Both the position numbers and the translations under genes were made by a program. A stretch of DNA of 64,000 bases from Aureococcus anophagefferens (Eukaryota; Sar; Pelagophyceae; Pelagomonadales; Pelagomonadaceae). The stretch is taken from contig NW_008705566.1 of the NCBI RefSeq assembly GCF_000186865.1, positions 914,432 through 978,431 of the forward strand, read 5' to 3'. Of the stretch, positions 29,001-38,667 are shown piece by piece; the stretch's first letter is position 1; each line of letters starts with the position of its first letter. The notes below the pieces were generated by a model, which saw only the letters and a program-made list of their open reading frames with translations, was not told the DNA's origin and did not search any database.

Positions 29001-31017
29001 CTACTTCTTGTCCTTGCCCGCCGCGGCCTCCATGGCCGCGAGGACGTGGAAGATCTTCTCGAACTCGTGGATGTCGATGACGCCGTTGCCGTCCTCGTCC
29101 GCGAGGTGGATGATGTTCGCCGCCACGGTCGCGGGCACGTCCTGGCCGAATGAGTTGAGCACCGTGAGGAGCTCCGCCTCGTCGAGCCCGCCGCTCTTGT
29201 CCGTGTCGATAGCGTCGAACTTGCGCTTGACCTCGCCCGACTCGAGCAGGTCCTTCGCCGGGAGCTGCGTGCCCAGGCTCATGAGCACCTCCTGCCACTG
29301 GATGCCGAAGTCGAGCTTCGAGTTGCCGTCGAGCGCGGCCTCCTTGAAGAGCTCGTGGAAGGTCACGGCCGTGAACAGCGTGCCGATGACGTCGAAGATC
29401 GTCGCCCGCTTCATGACCAAATCCATGCCGTAGTGCACCAATTCGCAGGCGTCGCGGCCGATGATGTGGACGCCCAGGATCTCCCGCGATTCCACGTCGA
29501 AGACGAGCTTCAGCAGGCCGTCGGGCGCGAAGACGCGGCCGCGGAGGCACATGTCGTAGCCGGCGACGCCCTCCTTGACGGTCCGCCCCGCCTTCTCCGC
29601 CGCGGCCCGCGTGAGCCCGAAGAAGCCCACCTCCGGGATGGTCCAGACGCCCACGGGGAACTGGTCGATGGACTCGACGGCCGTGCCGAAGGCGTGGGAC
29701 ACCGCGCGCTGCGCCTGCTCGACGCCCGTCGACGCGAGCGCCGGGCCCGCGACGGCGTCGCCCGCCGCGTAGAGGCCGTCGACGGCCGTCATCAGCGTCC
29801 CGTCGACCTCCACGTGGCCCTTCTTCCCCAGCGCGACGCCCGCCTCCGCCAGGCCCAGCGCCGCGCTCGCCGCGGTGTTGGGCACGCGGCCCGTCGCGGC
29901 CAGGAACGCGTCTGCCTCCAGGTCGCCCGCGTCGCCCTTGAGCTTGATCCGCAGCGACCCGTCGGCCTTGGGCTCCAGGAACGCGTCGACGGACGTGCCC
30001 TCCATGATCGTCACGGCCTCGTCCTTGAGCGACTGCACGAGGATGCGCGTGAGGTCCCCGTCGAGGCCTGTGTGGAACCCAACCGCTGGTTTGGGACGTC
30101 CCGACCAAACTTTGAAATTCTCGAGCTCGGTCGATTCGACGTCGATTCGGCTGATTCTTGGACGAATCGATCGCTCTCGTCGAGTGCTCGAAGCAGAGTC
30201 GAAGCGTCCGGTCCAAACCGTTCGATGACGCGCCCATTGAAGTCGGCTTGAAGATTCGAGGTCCGCGCGGGTCGAGGCCGATGCGGTCGAGCGCGGACGT
30301 CATCGACGACCGCACGAGCATCGTCACCGCGGCGCCGAGCTTGCGGAAGATCATGGCGTACTCGATGGCGATGATGCCGCTCCCGACGATGACCACCGAC
30401 TTGGGCAGGAAGCCCAGCGTGTTGATCGAGTCCGCGTCGAAGACGCGCCGCCCGTCGAAGGGCACGCCGCCGACGCGCATGGGCACGGACCCGCAGCACA
30501 CCAGGAGCTTGGCGCCCGCCACGTCCACGCAGCCCGCGCCGCCGACGCGGTCGACCCTGACCTTGCCGTCGCCGAGCAGCGTCGCCGTCCCCTGCTGGTA
30601 GCCCACGCGGAACTTCTTCAGCAGCGCGACCGTCGTCTCCGCGTTGTTCCGCGCGAGCTGCAGGCACATCTTCTGGACCTGGAGCCAGACGACCTCGTCG
30701 TCGAGGCCCTGCGCCTTGAGCGCCTGGATGTCCAGCGTCTTCGCCGTGTCGCGGAGCGCCTTGCTGAAGAGGCCCGTCGGGCCTCCGAACGCGACGTCGA
30801 CGCCGCGCGCGTCCAGCGGCGCCTTGGGCTTGTCCACGAGCAGCACGCGCTTGCCCAGGTAGGCGCCCTTCAACGCGCCCGCCACGCCCGCGGGTCCGCC
30901 GCCGACGACGACGAGGTCGTAGCGCTTCGCGAGCTCGTCGTCGGCGACGGCGCCGACGACGCCGCCGGGCCCGGGCTCCGCGGCGGCGTACTTGGCCGAG
31001 CTCGAGCCGCCGCCCAT
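29001..31017 (-). CDS. SthA/dihydrolipoamide dehydrogenase-like flavoprotein with C-terminal EF-hands
   Basis: Two exons (31017-30279 and 30067-29001) give 601 residues. An FAD-binding fold opens with VVVGGGPAGVAGA. The segment GGPTGLFSKALRDTAK aligns with the redox-site helix of soluble transhydrogenase/Lpd proteins, but both redox cysteines are absent, so disulfide chemistry is unlikely. A second Rossmann motif (VVIVGSGIIAIEYAM) would bind NAD(P)H. ATGRVPNT and LYAAGDAV are the conserved family blocks. A dimerisation domain follows, then two canonical EF-hand loops, DTDKSGGLDEAE and DEDGNGVIDIHE, close to the C terminus. Inference: a Ca2+-responsive NAD(P)(H) flavoenzyme, possibly a transhydrogenase. 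No targeting peptide is obvious; MGGGSSSAK is a possible N-myristoylation start. The stop codon lies beside a 13-C run (28987-28999). Confidence 0.85.
30068..30278 (-). mobile_element. Introner-type intron, 211 nt, in the flavoprotein gene
   Basis: Read on the gene strand, an 8-bp direct repeat GCCTCGAC flanks the element (30278-30271 and 30067-30060). The element starts CCGCGCGGACC and ends GGTTCCACACAG, a degraded inverted repeat. Using the GC of the first repeat copy as donor and the terminal AG as acceptor (phase 1) joins ...RI-GLDGDLTRIL... and fits the two reading frames exactly. The body is homologous to the 63040-63250 intron, but inserted in the opposite orientation relative to the host gene. 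Confidence 0.88.
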
Positions 31018-31216
31018 GTTTATGTGCTACCACTGCGCAGCACGCGCTGCGTTTGGACCAGTCGAGACGGCAGCGCGCGAGGTGACGACGCGGGCAAGCG
31101 CGCTAAGCTGCGAGATCGGCCGCGGGCAGCCACGGAGAGGGCTAATATTGAACGTACTGGCTACTTCAACAATTGTTTAGGCGTGCTGATGGCTGAGGGA
31201 AGAGGCGCCTAGCAAC
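31018..31216. promoter_or_regulatory. Divergent promoter, flavoprotein / prolyl hydroxylase
   Basis: These 199 bp separate two divergently transcribed genes, a redox flavoprotein and a 2-oxoglutarate dioxygenase. The right half is AT-richer (31140-31190). No specific factor site is recognised. Confidence 0.4.
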
Positions 31217-33394
31217 ATGCCGGAAGACTACAGCGTCATCGTGCGCGGCGTCGGCCCGTGCGGTCGCGGCATGACGGTGCGCATGCGCCTCAGCGGCAGC
31301 AAGCTGGCGAAGCCCGTGCGGCGGACCGTCGTCCAGGCCTATTGCAAGCACGCGGCGACGAAGGGCTTCGCCATCGACCGGGACCGCGTGGAGATGCGGC
31401 GCGCGGGCGCCGCGCTGGACCTCGACGCGACGCCGGCGGTCCTCGGCTTCGGCGAGGGCGACGTGCTCGAGCTCGCGCTCGGCGAGCCCCGCGCGGAGCC
31501 GGCGGCCCCACCGAAGCCGGCGCCCGCGCCGAAGCCAGTACCTACCAAACCGCCGCCCGCGCCAAAGCCAGCGGCGGCGCCGAAGCCAGTGCCCGCACCC
31601 GCGCCGGCGAAGCCGGTGCCCGCACCCGCGCCAGCGCCCGCGAAACCGGCGCCGAAGCCCGCCGCGCCGAAGCCCGCGCCGGAACCCCCCGCCTTCGAGC
31701 TCGAGGTCGCGCACCGGCCCTACGTCTTCGTGCGCGAACAGCGGGACCACACGTCCAAGTCCCTCGGCTGCAAGTTCTTCGGCGAGCGCGTCCGCGTCCG
31801 CGACGAGGCCGCGGGGTGGGTCGCGCTCGCGGACGGCCCCGGGTTCATGCTCGTCGACGGGTCGCGCCTCGGCCTCGGCGCGCTCCTCGTGGCGCCCGGC
31901 GCGGCGCCCCCGCCGGCGGCGGCGGCCGCGCCGCCGCCCGCGGACCCCAAGGCCGCGCTCATGCAGCTGCTCGTGCGGCCGCCCGTCGTGCCCGACGCGC
32001 CCGTGCCCCCCGGCTGCTCCGGCGCGCTCCGGCGCTGGGTCGCCCTGCGGCCCGCCGTCATCTTCTACGAGCGGCCGGACCGGAATTCGCCCGCCGTCGG
32101 CGTCGCGCTCCAGCGCGAGTACGCGTGGAGCTGCGGCGATCCGGACGCGGGCGCGTGGACGCGCTTCGCGGAGCCCGACGGCTGGGCCCACGAGGTCTGC
32201 CCCGCGGGCCACGTCCAGTTCGAGGCGCCGGAGCCGGGCCACGACCACGGGCGCCGGGGCCGCGACGACCGCGAGCTCGAGGCGCTCGACATGTTCCTGC
32301 AGGCGCGCGCGGCCGTCGCGCAGAGCCTCGGCGGCCTCAAGTGGCGCCAGCTGCGGCCCCTCTTCGACGGCTGGGAGGACGAGGCGACGAAGACGCTGGC
32401 GGGCATGGAGCGCCTCGAGAGGAACGGCGGCGACGACGCGCGGCGCGCGTGGGAAGCGCAGAAGCGCGCGCGGTCGCTCCGCCAGTCGGGCTTCTTCACG
32501 CAGATGATCCTCGGCGCCTGCCACCGCGACGTCGTGCTCTGGGCCCAGCAGCGCGCCATGGCCGCCGTGCTCCGGCCCGCCGACTTCGACCTGGCGAAGT
32601 TCGGCCGGACGTTCGCCGTCGACGCGACCGAGCGGCGCCTCGGCCGCAAAGAGGTCCGGGACCTCAACCGGGACCACCTCGTCTTCTACGACGGTGCGCT
32701 CCCGAAGGACTTTATCGCCCGGTGCCGCGCCGAGGCCGACGCCCTCGACCGCGCGGGCAAGCTCGCGCCGCCGACGATGCACCGCGCGCTCGGCGACCGC
32801 CGCGACCGCATGATGGCGCTGGATGAGAAATCGGCGGTCCTGGACCAGTTCTGCGCGCCGGGCCACGCCCACGCCGGCGACGGCGGGCCGCCGCCGGCGA
32901 CGGCGTCGGCCCTCGCGCGCCTCGTCTGGTACCTCAAGTCCCTGGCGCACGAGTTGGAGGCCGGGGGCTACGACGAGCCGCTCGCGGTGCCGCCGCAGAT
33001 CATGCTCGCCTGCTACGACGGCCAGGGCGCCTTCTATAAGCCCCACATGGACTCGGCGACGACGGACCCGCGCCGCGTGACGGCCATCGTCTACCTCGTC
33101 GCCGACGACTGGGACGCGGACCCGTCGCGCGACGGCGGCCAGCTCGTCTGGTGGAACATCGGCGACGGCGACCCGGACGTCGCGGGCGAGAAAGCGAAAA
33201 AGCACACGCTCGACCCGATGGCGGGCCAGCTCTGCGTCTTCAAAGCGCGGACGATCATGCACGAGGTCCTCCCGACGCACCGGAAGCGCTTCGCCGTGAC
33301 GCTCTGGTACTACCTCAAGCCGGGCTCGCCCGAGGCGATCCAGTCCGCCAAGGACCACGAGACGAGCCTGCCCAAGGGGACGACGGCCGCGTGA
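31217..33394 (+). CDS. EGLN/PHD-type prolyl hydroxylase with ubiquitin-like N terminus
   Basis: 725 residues. Residues 1 to about 95 look like a ubiquitin/SUMO-like fold ending in a Leu-rich strand (VLELALGE). Residues about 96-155 are a P-A-P-K-P linker. Two SH3-like segments may follow (about 160-330), then a helical region. The catalytic 2-oxoglutarate/Fe(II) double-stranded beta-helix fills about 490-705: H610, D612 (KPHMD) and H682 (MHEV) bind iron and R691 binds 2-oxoglutarate, with the H-to-R spacing of nine found in EGLN enzymes. The blocks ACYDGQGAFYKPHMD and RFAVTLWYY are EGLN-like. Such enzymes hydroxylate prolines in an O2-dependent way. Inference: oxygen or redox sensor, target unknown. 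The ubiquitin-like fusion is unusual to me. Confidence 0.85.
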   Translation: MPEDYSVIVRGVGPCGRGMTVRMRLSGSKLAKPVRRTVVQAYCKHAATKGFAIDRDRVEMRRAGAALDLDATPAVLGFGEGDVLELALGEPRAEPAAPPKPAPAPKPVPTKPPPAPKPAAAPKPVPAPAPAKPVPAPAPAPAKPAPKPAAPKPAPEPPAFELEVAHRPYVFVREQRDHTSKSLGCKFFGERVRVRDEAAGWVALADGPGFMLVDGSRLGLGALLVAPGAAPPPAAAAAPPPADPKAALMQLLVRPPVVPDAPVPPGCSGALRRWVALRPAVIFYERPDRNSPAVGVALQREYAWSCGDPDAGAWTRFAEPDGWAHEVCPAGHVQFEAPEPGHDHGRRGRDDRELEALDMFLQARAAVAQSLGGLKWRQLRPLFDGWEDEATKTLAGMERLERNGGDDARRAWEAQKRARSLRQSGFFTQMILGACHRDVVLWAQQRAMAAVLRPADFDLAKFGRTFAVDATERRLGRKEVRDLNRDHLVFYDGALPKDFIARCRAEADALDRAGKLAPPTMHRALGDRRDRMMALDEKSAVLDQFCAPGHAHAGDGGPPPATASALARLVWYLKSLAHELEAGGYDEPLAVPPQIMLACYDGQGAFYKPHMDSATTDPRRVTAIVYLVADDWDADPSRDGGQLVWWNIGDGDPDVAGEKAKKHTLDPMAGQLCVFKARTIMHEVLPTHRKRFAVTLWYYLKPGSPEAIQSAKDHETSLPKGTTAA

Positions 33395-33667
33395 AGGAGG
33401 GGGGAGAGGTGGCGGGGTGGTGGTTAGGCGTCGTGGAGTGCTGTTTGGGGAGGCGTCGACGGAGTAACAGTTCAAAAATATCTTAGAGCCGGCAGGAGTG
33501 AGGGCGCGAACTAGCTGGAGAGCATCCTCGCGCGTCTCGACGTCTCGACGCCCGCACGCCCGAATCGTCCCCCGAAGCCCCGCTCGTGCCGTGCCTGCGA
33601 CGAGACGAGGAGCCTCGACAAACGACAAACGACGCTTCACACGCCGACGACCCTCCGCCGGATCGAA

Positions 33668-34684
33668 ATGGAGATGTACAGCTCGACGCCCGTGAGCGGC
33701 GACGACGGCGGGTGCGACTCCCCCCCCGCCCTCGAGCGCACGGGCACGCTCGACATGAACAAGTGCCGCGTGATGGCCGACACCTACACGCGCGCGGAGC
33801 TCCTCGGCGCGTTGCGAGTGCAGACGGAGAAGCACATCACGACGCAGAGCCAGGTGACGACGCCGTCGAGCTCCGGCTCCAAGGCGTCCAAGGCCTCCGG
33901 GACGAAAGTCCCGACGTCCCAGGACGCCGCCGAGCCCTTGGCCCTCGAGGGCGTCGGCGCGTTTACGCAACAGACGACGCAGGACAGCCTCGATTCGGAC
34001 GCCGCGCCCGTCGGCGAGAAGCCCGCGGCGCCCGCTCCCGAGGAGGCGACCTACGAGTTCCCCATGACGCCCGCCGACGACGACGACGAGGCCGAGGCGC
34101 CGGCGGCCGACGACGCGGACGCGGCGCGCGGCGACGACGACACGGTCGCCGAGGAGGAGGCGGGCCTCGACGCGTACGGCATCGACGCGCTGCGGAGCAA
34201 CCTCGAGCGCGAGCCGGCGACGAAGGCCCTGGAGCACGACGCCGGCGACGCCTACGACCTCGACGCCGCGGACGCGCCGGCCGAGGCGCCCGCGGAGGCG
34301 CCGCCGTCGGACGAGAAGCCGAAGAAGAAGAAGGTCGAGAAGAAGGTCAAGACCAAGGTGGGCAAGCCCAAGGCGAAGCGGGGCCGGCCGAAGAAGGACG
34401 CCGCGCCGTCGAGCCCGACGGCGCCGGACGCGGACGACGAGCCCGAGGACCTGCCGCCGGCGAAGAAGGCCAAGTTCACGCCCGCGGTGGGCATGAAGGT
34501 CCACGCCATGTGGGGCGACGACGACCAGGTCTACTACCCCGCCGTCATCGCCAAGGTCAACCGGGACGCGACCGTCAACCTCGACTACGAGGACGGCGCG
34601 TTCTGGGACCACGCGCCGGCGAAGGTCCTCCGCGAGATCACGTGGAGCAGCGCGAAGAAGCAGAAGAAGGCCGCCAAGAAGTGA
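33668..34684 (+). CDS. Acidic AT-hook protein with C-terminal Tudor-like domain
   Basis: 338 residues. The N-terminal part is Ser/Thr-rich and low complexity. The middle is strongly acidic and Ala-rich. A basic block from about residue 217 (KPKKKKVEKKVK) leads to an AT-hook (KRGRPKK), typical of minor-groove DNA binding, and a nuclear-localisation-like PAKKAKF. The C-terminal ~60 residues (VGMKVHAMWGDDDQVYYPAV ...) have the five-strand signature of a Tudor/Agenet-type fold. Inference: a chromatin-associated reader or scaffold. A start one codon later (MYSS) cannot be excluded. Confidence 0.75.
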   Translation: MEMYSSTPVSGDDGGCDSPPALERTGTLDMNKCRVMADTYTRAELLGALRVQTEKHITTQSQVTTPSSSGSKASKASGTKVPTSQDAAEPLALEGVGAFTQQTTQDSLDSDAAPVGEKPAAPAPEEATYEFPMTPADDDDEAEAPAADDADAARGDDDTVAEEEAGLDAYGIDALRSNLEREPATKALEHDAGDAYDLDAADAPAEAPAEAPPSDEKPKKKKVEKKVKTKVGKPKAKRGRPKKDAAPSSPTAPDADDEPEDLPPAKKAKFTPAVGMKVHAMWGDDDQVYYPAVIAKVNRDATVNLDYEDGAFWDHAPAKVLREITWSSAKKQKKAAKK

Positions 34685-34765
34685 ACGCCCCCGCCCCCGA
34701 GAGAGAAGCGAACCGCGCGGGGCGCTGTATAAGTCGAGCTCGCGGCGCGCGCCGGGCGCGCGCCC

Positions 34766-37207
34766 CTAGGCCGCCGCGCGCGAGCCGCACTTGGCGCAGA
34801 CGTTCTTCGGCGCGCACTTGGTGACCTTCTGGCCGAAGCGGAGCGTGCAGAGCGTCTCCTTGTGGTGCTGGAGCTCCGGCGCGAGGTTGAAGATGGCGAG
34901 GGTCTTGGCGTCGCCGCCGAGGCACGGCTGGAGGAGGAACGTGAGCTTGGAGTCGCGGAAGGGCACGTGGGCGCGATCGCCGCTCGTGAGCGCGGAGATC
35001 GTGTTGCCGAGGGCCGCGAGGCTCGAGTTGATGAACTGGGCCTCCTTGAGGAGCTTCGGGTCGTCGTTCGAGCCCGACGCCGCGAGGCGCTCGGAGCCCG
35101 CGAGGTCCACGAGGTTCAGGCAGCCGCGGCGCACCTCGCGGCCGTCGCCGGACGCGCCGTGGACGTGGAGCGCGAAGAGGCAGTGGCTCCGCGAGCTGTG
35201 GTCGTTGCTCTTCGTCGCGGACGTGTGGCGCCGCTTCCGCGCGGCCGCGAGCACGAGGTCCGCCTCCTCCGCGCAGGACACGGCGACGCGTTTCAGGCCG
35301 TCGACGGCGATGGCCTCGCCCGTGTCGCGCACGGCGCGCGGCTGCGGCTCGCCGCCGTCGCCGAGGAGGTCGTAGACCTTGTCGAGGTAGATCTCGAGCA
35401 TCTCGACGGAGAGCTCGAAGGTCCAGCCCTGCGCCGCCTTGAGCTGCTCGACGCCGTCGAAGACCAAATGCAGGCTCCGCTGGAGCAGGCCCGCGTCGGC
35501 CCCCGGCGCCGCGGACGTCGCGGGCCCGCCGCCGCCGAGCATCGTGTGCGTCTTGCCGCTGCCCGTCTGGCCGTAGGCGAAGACGCAGACCTTGTAGCCG
35601 TCGAGCGCCGACTGGACGAAGGGCCGCACCTCCCTGAAGACGGCGACCTGGTCCGCGGCGCCGTCGAGGACGCGGTCGTAGGCGAACTTGAACGTCCGCG
35701 CCTTCCGCGGCGGCCCGCCGGGCGCGACCAGCTCCGCGACCTCGACGGCGTCCGCGGACGACCCCGCGGGCGCCGCGGGGCAGGTGAGGCCCCCGGCCGT
35801 CGTGCCCGAGCCGTTGGCGCCGACGGCGAGCGCCGGCCGCACGCGCACGAAGACGCGGATGTTGCCCTGGAGCTCGACGACGCGGTTGTGGAGCCGGCGG
35901 CGGACGCCGTCCCAGAGCTTGCGGTCGCCGTCGAAGGACGCGGCGGCCTTGGCGAGCTCGCCCCGGGCCGCGGCCTCGGCGGCCTCGGCGCGGCGCACGC
36001 GGCCCTCCGCGGCCTCCGTCGTCTCGACCATCGACGCCGTCTCGGCCTTGGCGCGCGCCGCCGCGCGCTCCGCGCCCTCGACCTGGGCCTCGGCGGCGTC
36101 CGCGCGCGCGCGCTCCGCGGCGAGGAACGTCTCGCGCACCTCCGCCGCCGCCGCGGCCTCGCGCCGCGCCGCGGCCGCGGCCTCGCGCGCGTCGGCGAGC
36201 TCGCGCCGCAGCGCGTCCGCGTCCGCGGCCTCGCGCCGCAGCGCCGCCGCCTCGGCGGCGGCCGCGTCGCGCTCCCGCGCCGCCGCCGCGGCGGCCTCCT
36301 CGAGCCTGGCCTGCTTCGACTTGCGCGCGGCCGCGGGCGTGCCCGGCGGCGCGGCCGCCGCGGCCTTCTCGAGCGCGCCCGCGCGCGCCTCCGCGGCCGC
36401 CGCGCGCCGCCGGTCCGCGGACGCGTCGGCCTCGGCGACGTCCGCGCGCTTGTTCGCCTCCGCGAGCGCGCGCCGCGCGTCGGACAGCGCCGCGACGGCC
36501 GCCGCGCCGTCCTCGGGCCTGCGGAGGGGTCGAGCGGGTCGGGCGGGGGTCGCGGAGAGATGGGGCGACGCCGCCTCGAACCGCGACCGCGCGGCCTGGA
36601 GCTTCTCGAGGAGCACGGTCTTCGCGCGCGCCTTCTCCGCGCGGCGGTGGTGCAGCAGCGTCTGCAGCCGGAGCGCCGCGACGTGCCGCTTCGACTCGCG
36701 GCTCTCGGCGTCGCGCGGCGTCAGCGCGTCGCGCTTCGGCTGGAGCCGCCAGGGCGCGGGCGACTCGCAGAGCGACGCCTTCTTCGCCGACTCGGCCAGG
36801 CGCTCGAGGCGCTCCGCCTCGGACCGCGCGGCGTCGAGGTCGATGACGGCCTCGGGCGACGCCGGCGGCGCCGCGGCCGGGGGCTTCGCCTCGGCGGGCT
36901 TCTTCACCGCCTCGGCGAACTCGACGCGCCGCACGACGGGCACCTTCTTGTCCAGCTTCGCGCCGTGGCGCGGCGGCGAGAAGCTCATCGTCATCATGAG
37001 GTCCGTCGGCTTCTCCGCCCGCTCCGCGGAGCTCGGGCTCGCGGGACCCATCAGCGTGGCGAGGCGCCCGGGCGACTTGGCGTCCGTCGGCGGCGGCGGG
37101 GGCGGCGGCGCGTTCGTTAGGTCGCGCGTGAGCACCATAGTGTCGACGCGCAGCTCGTCGTCGACCTCGTGACCAAAGACCAACAGCCCTTCGTCAACGT
37201 GCAACAT
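34766..37207 (-). CDS. Kinesin-14-type C-terminal motor
   Basis: 813 residues with the motor at the C terminus. Residues 1 to about 190 are Pro/Ala-rich. Residues about 195-435 are a long Ala/Glu/Arg coiled coil. The kinesin-14 neck and motor start is LHNRVVELQGNIRVFVRVRP, with G448 just before the motor core. The P-loop is GQTGSGKT at 546-553; NDHSSRSH (switch I) and NLVDLAGSER (switch II) are intact, so an active ATPase is expected. Kinesin-14s are minus-end-directed and act in spindle or microtubule organisation. The C terminus adds a short Cys-containing tail (CAPKNVCAKCG). The first ATG is used; an in-frame ATG at 37138 (MVLTRD) is an equally plausible start. Confidence 0.93.
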   Translation of the reverse strand: MLHVDEGLLVFGHEVDDELRVDTMVLTRDLTNAPPPPPPPTDAKSPGRLATLMGPASPSSAERAEKPTDLMMTMSFSPPRHGAKLDKKVPVVRRVEFAEAVKKPAEAKPPAAAPPASPEAVIDLDAARSEAERLERLAESAKKASLCESPAPWRLQPKRDALTPRDAESRESKRHVAALRLQTLLHHRRAEKARAKTVLLEKLQAARSRFEAASPHLSATPARPARPLRRPEDGAAAVAALSDARRALAEANKRADVAEADASADRRRAAAAEARAGALEKAAAAAPPGTPAAARKSKQARLEEAAAAAARERDAAAAEAAALRREAADADALRRELADAREAAAAARREAAAAAEVRETFLAAERARADAAEAQVEGAERAAARAKAETASMVETTEAAEGRVRRAEAAEAAARGELAKAAASFDGDRKLWDGVRRRLHNRVVELQGNIRVFVRVRPALAVGANGSGTTAGGLTCPAAPAGSSADAVEVAELVAPGGPPRKARTFKFAYDRVLDGAADQVAVFREVRPFVQSALDGYKVCVFAYGQTGSGKTHTMLGGGGPATSAAPGADAGLLQRSLHLVFDGVEQLKAAQGWTFELSVEMLEIYLDKVYDLLGDGGEPQPRAVRDTGEAIAVDGLKRVAVSCAEEADLVLAAARKRRHTSATKSNDHSSRSHCLFALHVHGASGDGREVRRGCLNLVDLAGSERLAASGSNDDPKLLKEAQFINSSLAALGNTISALTSGDRAHVPFRDSKLTFLLQPCLGGDAKTLAIFNLAPELQHHKETLCTLRFGQKVTKCAPKNVCAKCGSRAAA

Positions 37208-37273
37208 CTGTGCAACGAGCCGTTACCGCCGACCTATTGCGACGACGTAGGCCTCGACGTCCCGCGCTGCTAA

Positions 37274-38521
37274 TTAAGCCCCACTTACCCAGTCCCGCAC
37301 GAGCGCCCCGTAGTCCTGCCGGTCCACGACGTGGACGCTGAGCCCCGCGTCGTTCTCGACGATGCCGTCGATGGCGCCGAGCGCGGCCTCGGCGGCCCGG
37401 ACCGCGCGGTCGTCCGCGTCCGTCGCCGGCGCCCAGCCGTTTCCGAGCATGTAGCGAAAAAAGTCGAGCCGCGCGAGCTCGTAGTGCCGGCGGAAGAGCG
37501 GCCGCTTGTAGGACGCGTAGGAGCCGCCCGCGCTCGCCGCCAGCGCCTCGGTGAACGCGTCGAAGTACGCTTCCACCACCCCTTCTTCGCCGTCGCCCAA
37601 GAAGTCGCCGCGCGCGTCGGGGAAGAGAACGTAGGCGAGGTCCTGCGCGCCGAGGCCGCCCCCCGCGTACTGGAAGTCGACGCAGGCCACCGACGCGTCC
37701 GAAAAGAAGAGGTTCGCGGCCTTCCAGTCGCCGTGGACGACCGTGCCGTGCGCGGGCGCCGCGGCCCGCAGCGCCGCGTCGATCGCCGGCGCCGCGCGGC
37801 CGAGGCGCGCCGCGAGTAGGCGCAGCGGGCCGCCCGCGCCGCCGTCGCGGGCCTCGAGCCAGCGCAGCGCGGCCGGCCAGGCCGTAGGCCTGAAGGGCCG
37901 GGCGCCGGGCGCGTCGAGGCGCCAGAACGTGCCCCGCGGAAACAGCTTGCTCCGCGCCTCGACGGCCGCGGGCGACTTCGCGTAGAACGCCGCGTGGAAG
38001 CGCGCGAGCGCGCGGACCGCGGCGGCGAGCGCGCCGCCGCGGAGCAGCTCGGGGTGGTCCGGGAACGCGGCGCTCCCTTCGCGGAGGTCCGTGAGGACGA
38101 GGCACGTCCGCTCGTCGTCGCCCTCGGCCGCGATGGCCGTCGGCGTCGCGACGCGGCCCCGGAGCGCGTCCGGCGCCGCGTAGAACGCGCGCTCGTTCGC
38201 GTAGGACGCGCGGCGGAACGCGTCGCGCTCCGAGCCGCCGCCGTGGCGCACGACCTTGGCGACGAACGCGCGGCGTTTCGTCGTCCCGCGGACCGTCAGG
38301 GTCGCGGCGACGTCGTAGACCGGCGTCGACCGGCCGCCGGTGAAGGCCTCGCCGCGCTGCTGCGCGATGCGCACGTCCGCGACGGCCGTGACCGCAGGGT
38401 TGCGCGCGCGGAGCGCCGCCAGCAGCAGCGCGCCGAGGGCCTCGGCGTCGCCGGCCTCCAGCGCGTCGGCGAACGGCAGCGGCGGCGGTGCGGCGCCGCG
38501 CGGCTTTGTGCTCTTGCCCAT
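37274..38521 (-). CDS. Aminoglycoside/ecdysteroid-kinase-like (CHK-type) small-molecule kinase
   Basis: 415 residues from the ATG at 38521; an upstream GTG in frame is disregarded. The protein-kinase-like fold is indicated by a Lys-containing strand (RAFVAKVVRHGGG), the Brenner-type catalytic loop VVHGDWKAANLFF (H263, D265, N270) and the metal-binding VACVDFQYAGGGLGAQDLAY. These are the signatures of the APH/CHK family, which phosphorylates small metabolites such as choline, steroids or aminoglycosides. The substrate cannot be read from the sequence. It ends 66 bp upstream of the kinesin start on the same strand. Confidence 0.82.
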   Translation of the reverse strand: MGKSTKPRGAAPPPLPFADALEAGDAEALGALLLAALRARNPAVTAVADVRIAQQRGEAFTGGRSTPVYDVAATLTVRGTTKRRAFVAKVVRHGGGSERDAFRRASYANERAFYAAPDALRGRVATPTAIAAEGDDERTCLVLTDLREGSAAFPDHPELLRGGALAAAVRALARFHAAFYAKSPAAVEARSKLFPRGTFWRLDAPGARPFRPTAWPAALRWLEARDGGAGGPLRLLAARLGRAAPAIDAALRAAAPAHGTVVHGDWKAANLFFSDASVACVDFQYAGGGLGAQDLAYVLFPDARGDFLGDGEEGVVEAYFDAFTEALAASAGGSYASYKRPLFRRHYELARLDFFRYMLGNGWAPATDADDRAVRAAEAALGAIDGIVENDAGLSVHVVDRQDYGALVRDWVSGA

Positions 38522-38667
38522 GGGCTGCCCACTCACGCAGTCGCGCCTGCTCTGCTACAGCAACATGATGTGCACGGTCTGGTCCAACCCATTTGGGGCA
38601 GCCCATCTGGGCAGCCCGATGCTCGCATCCTTGCGGCCGAGTACACCATCTGCACCGCATCTCGACG
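38522..38667. promoter_or_regulatory. Short divergent promoter
   Basis: These 146 bp lie between the CHK-type kinase (minus) and the four-helix membrane protein (plus). They contain two close copies of GGGCAGCCC-type sequence (about 38595-38620). No other element is recognised. Confidence 0.4.

Noticed and set aside
31166..34612. A 1,148-residue minus-strand open frame across the hydroxylase and AT-hook genes
   Set aside because: Low-complexity Arg/Leu/Val composition; it crosses two well-supported plus-strand genes and an intergenic gap.
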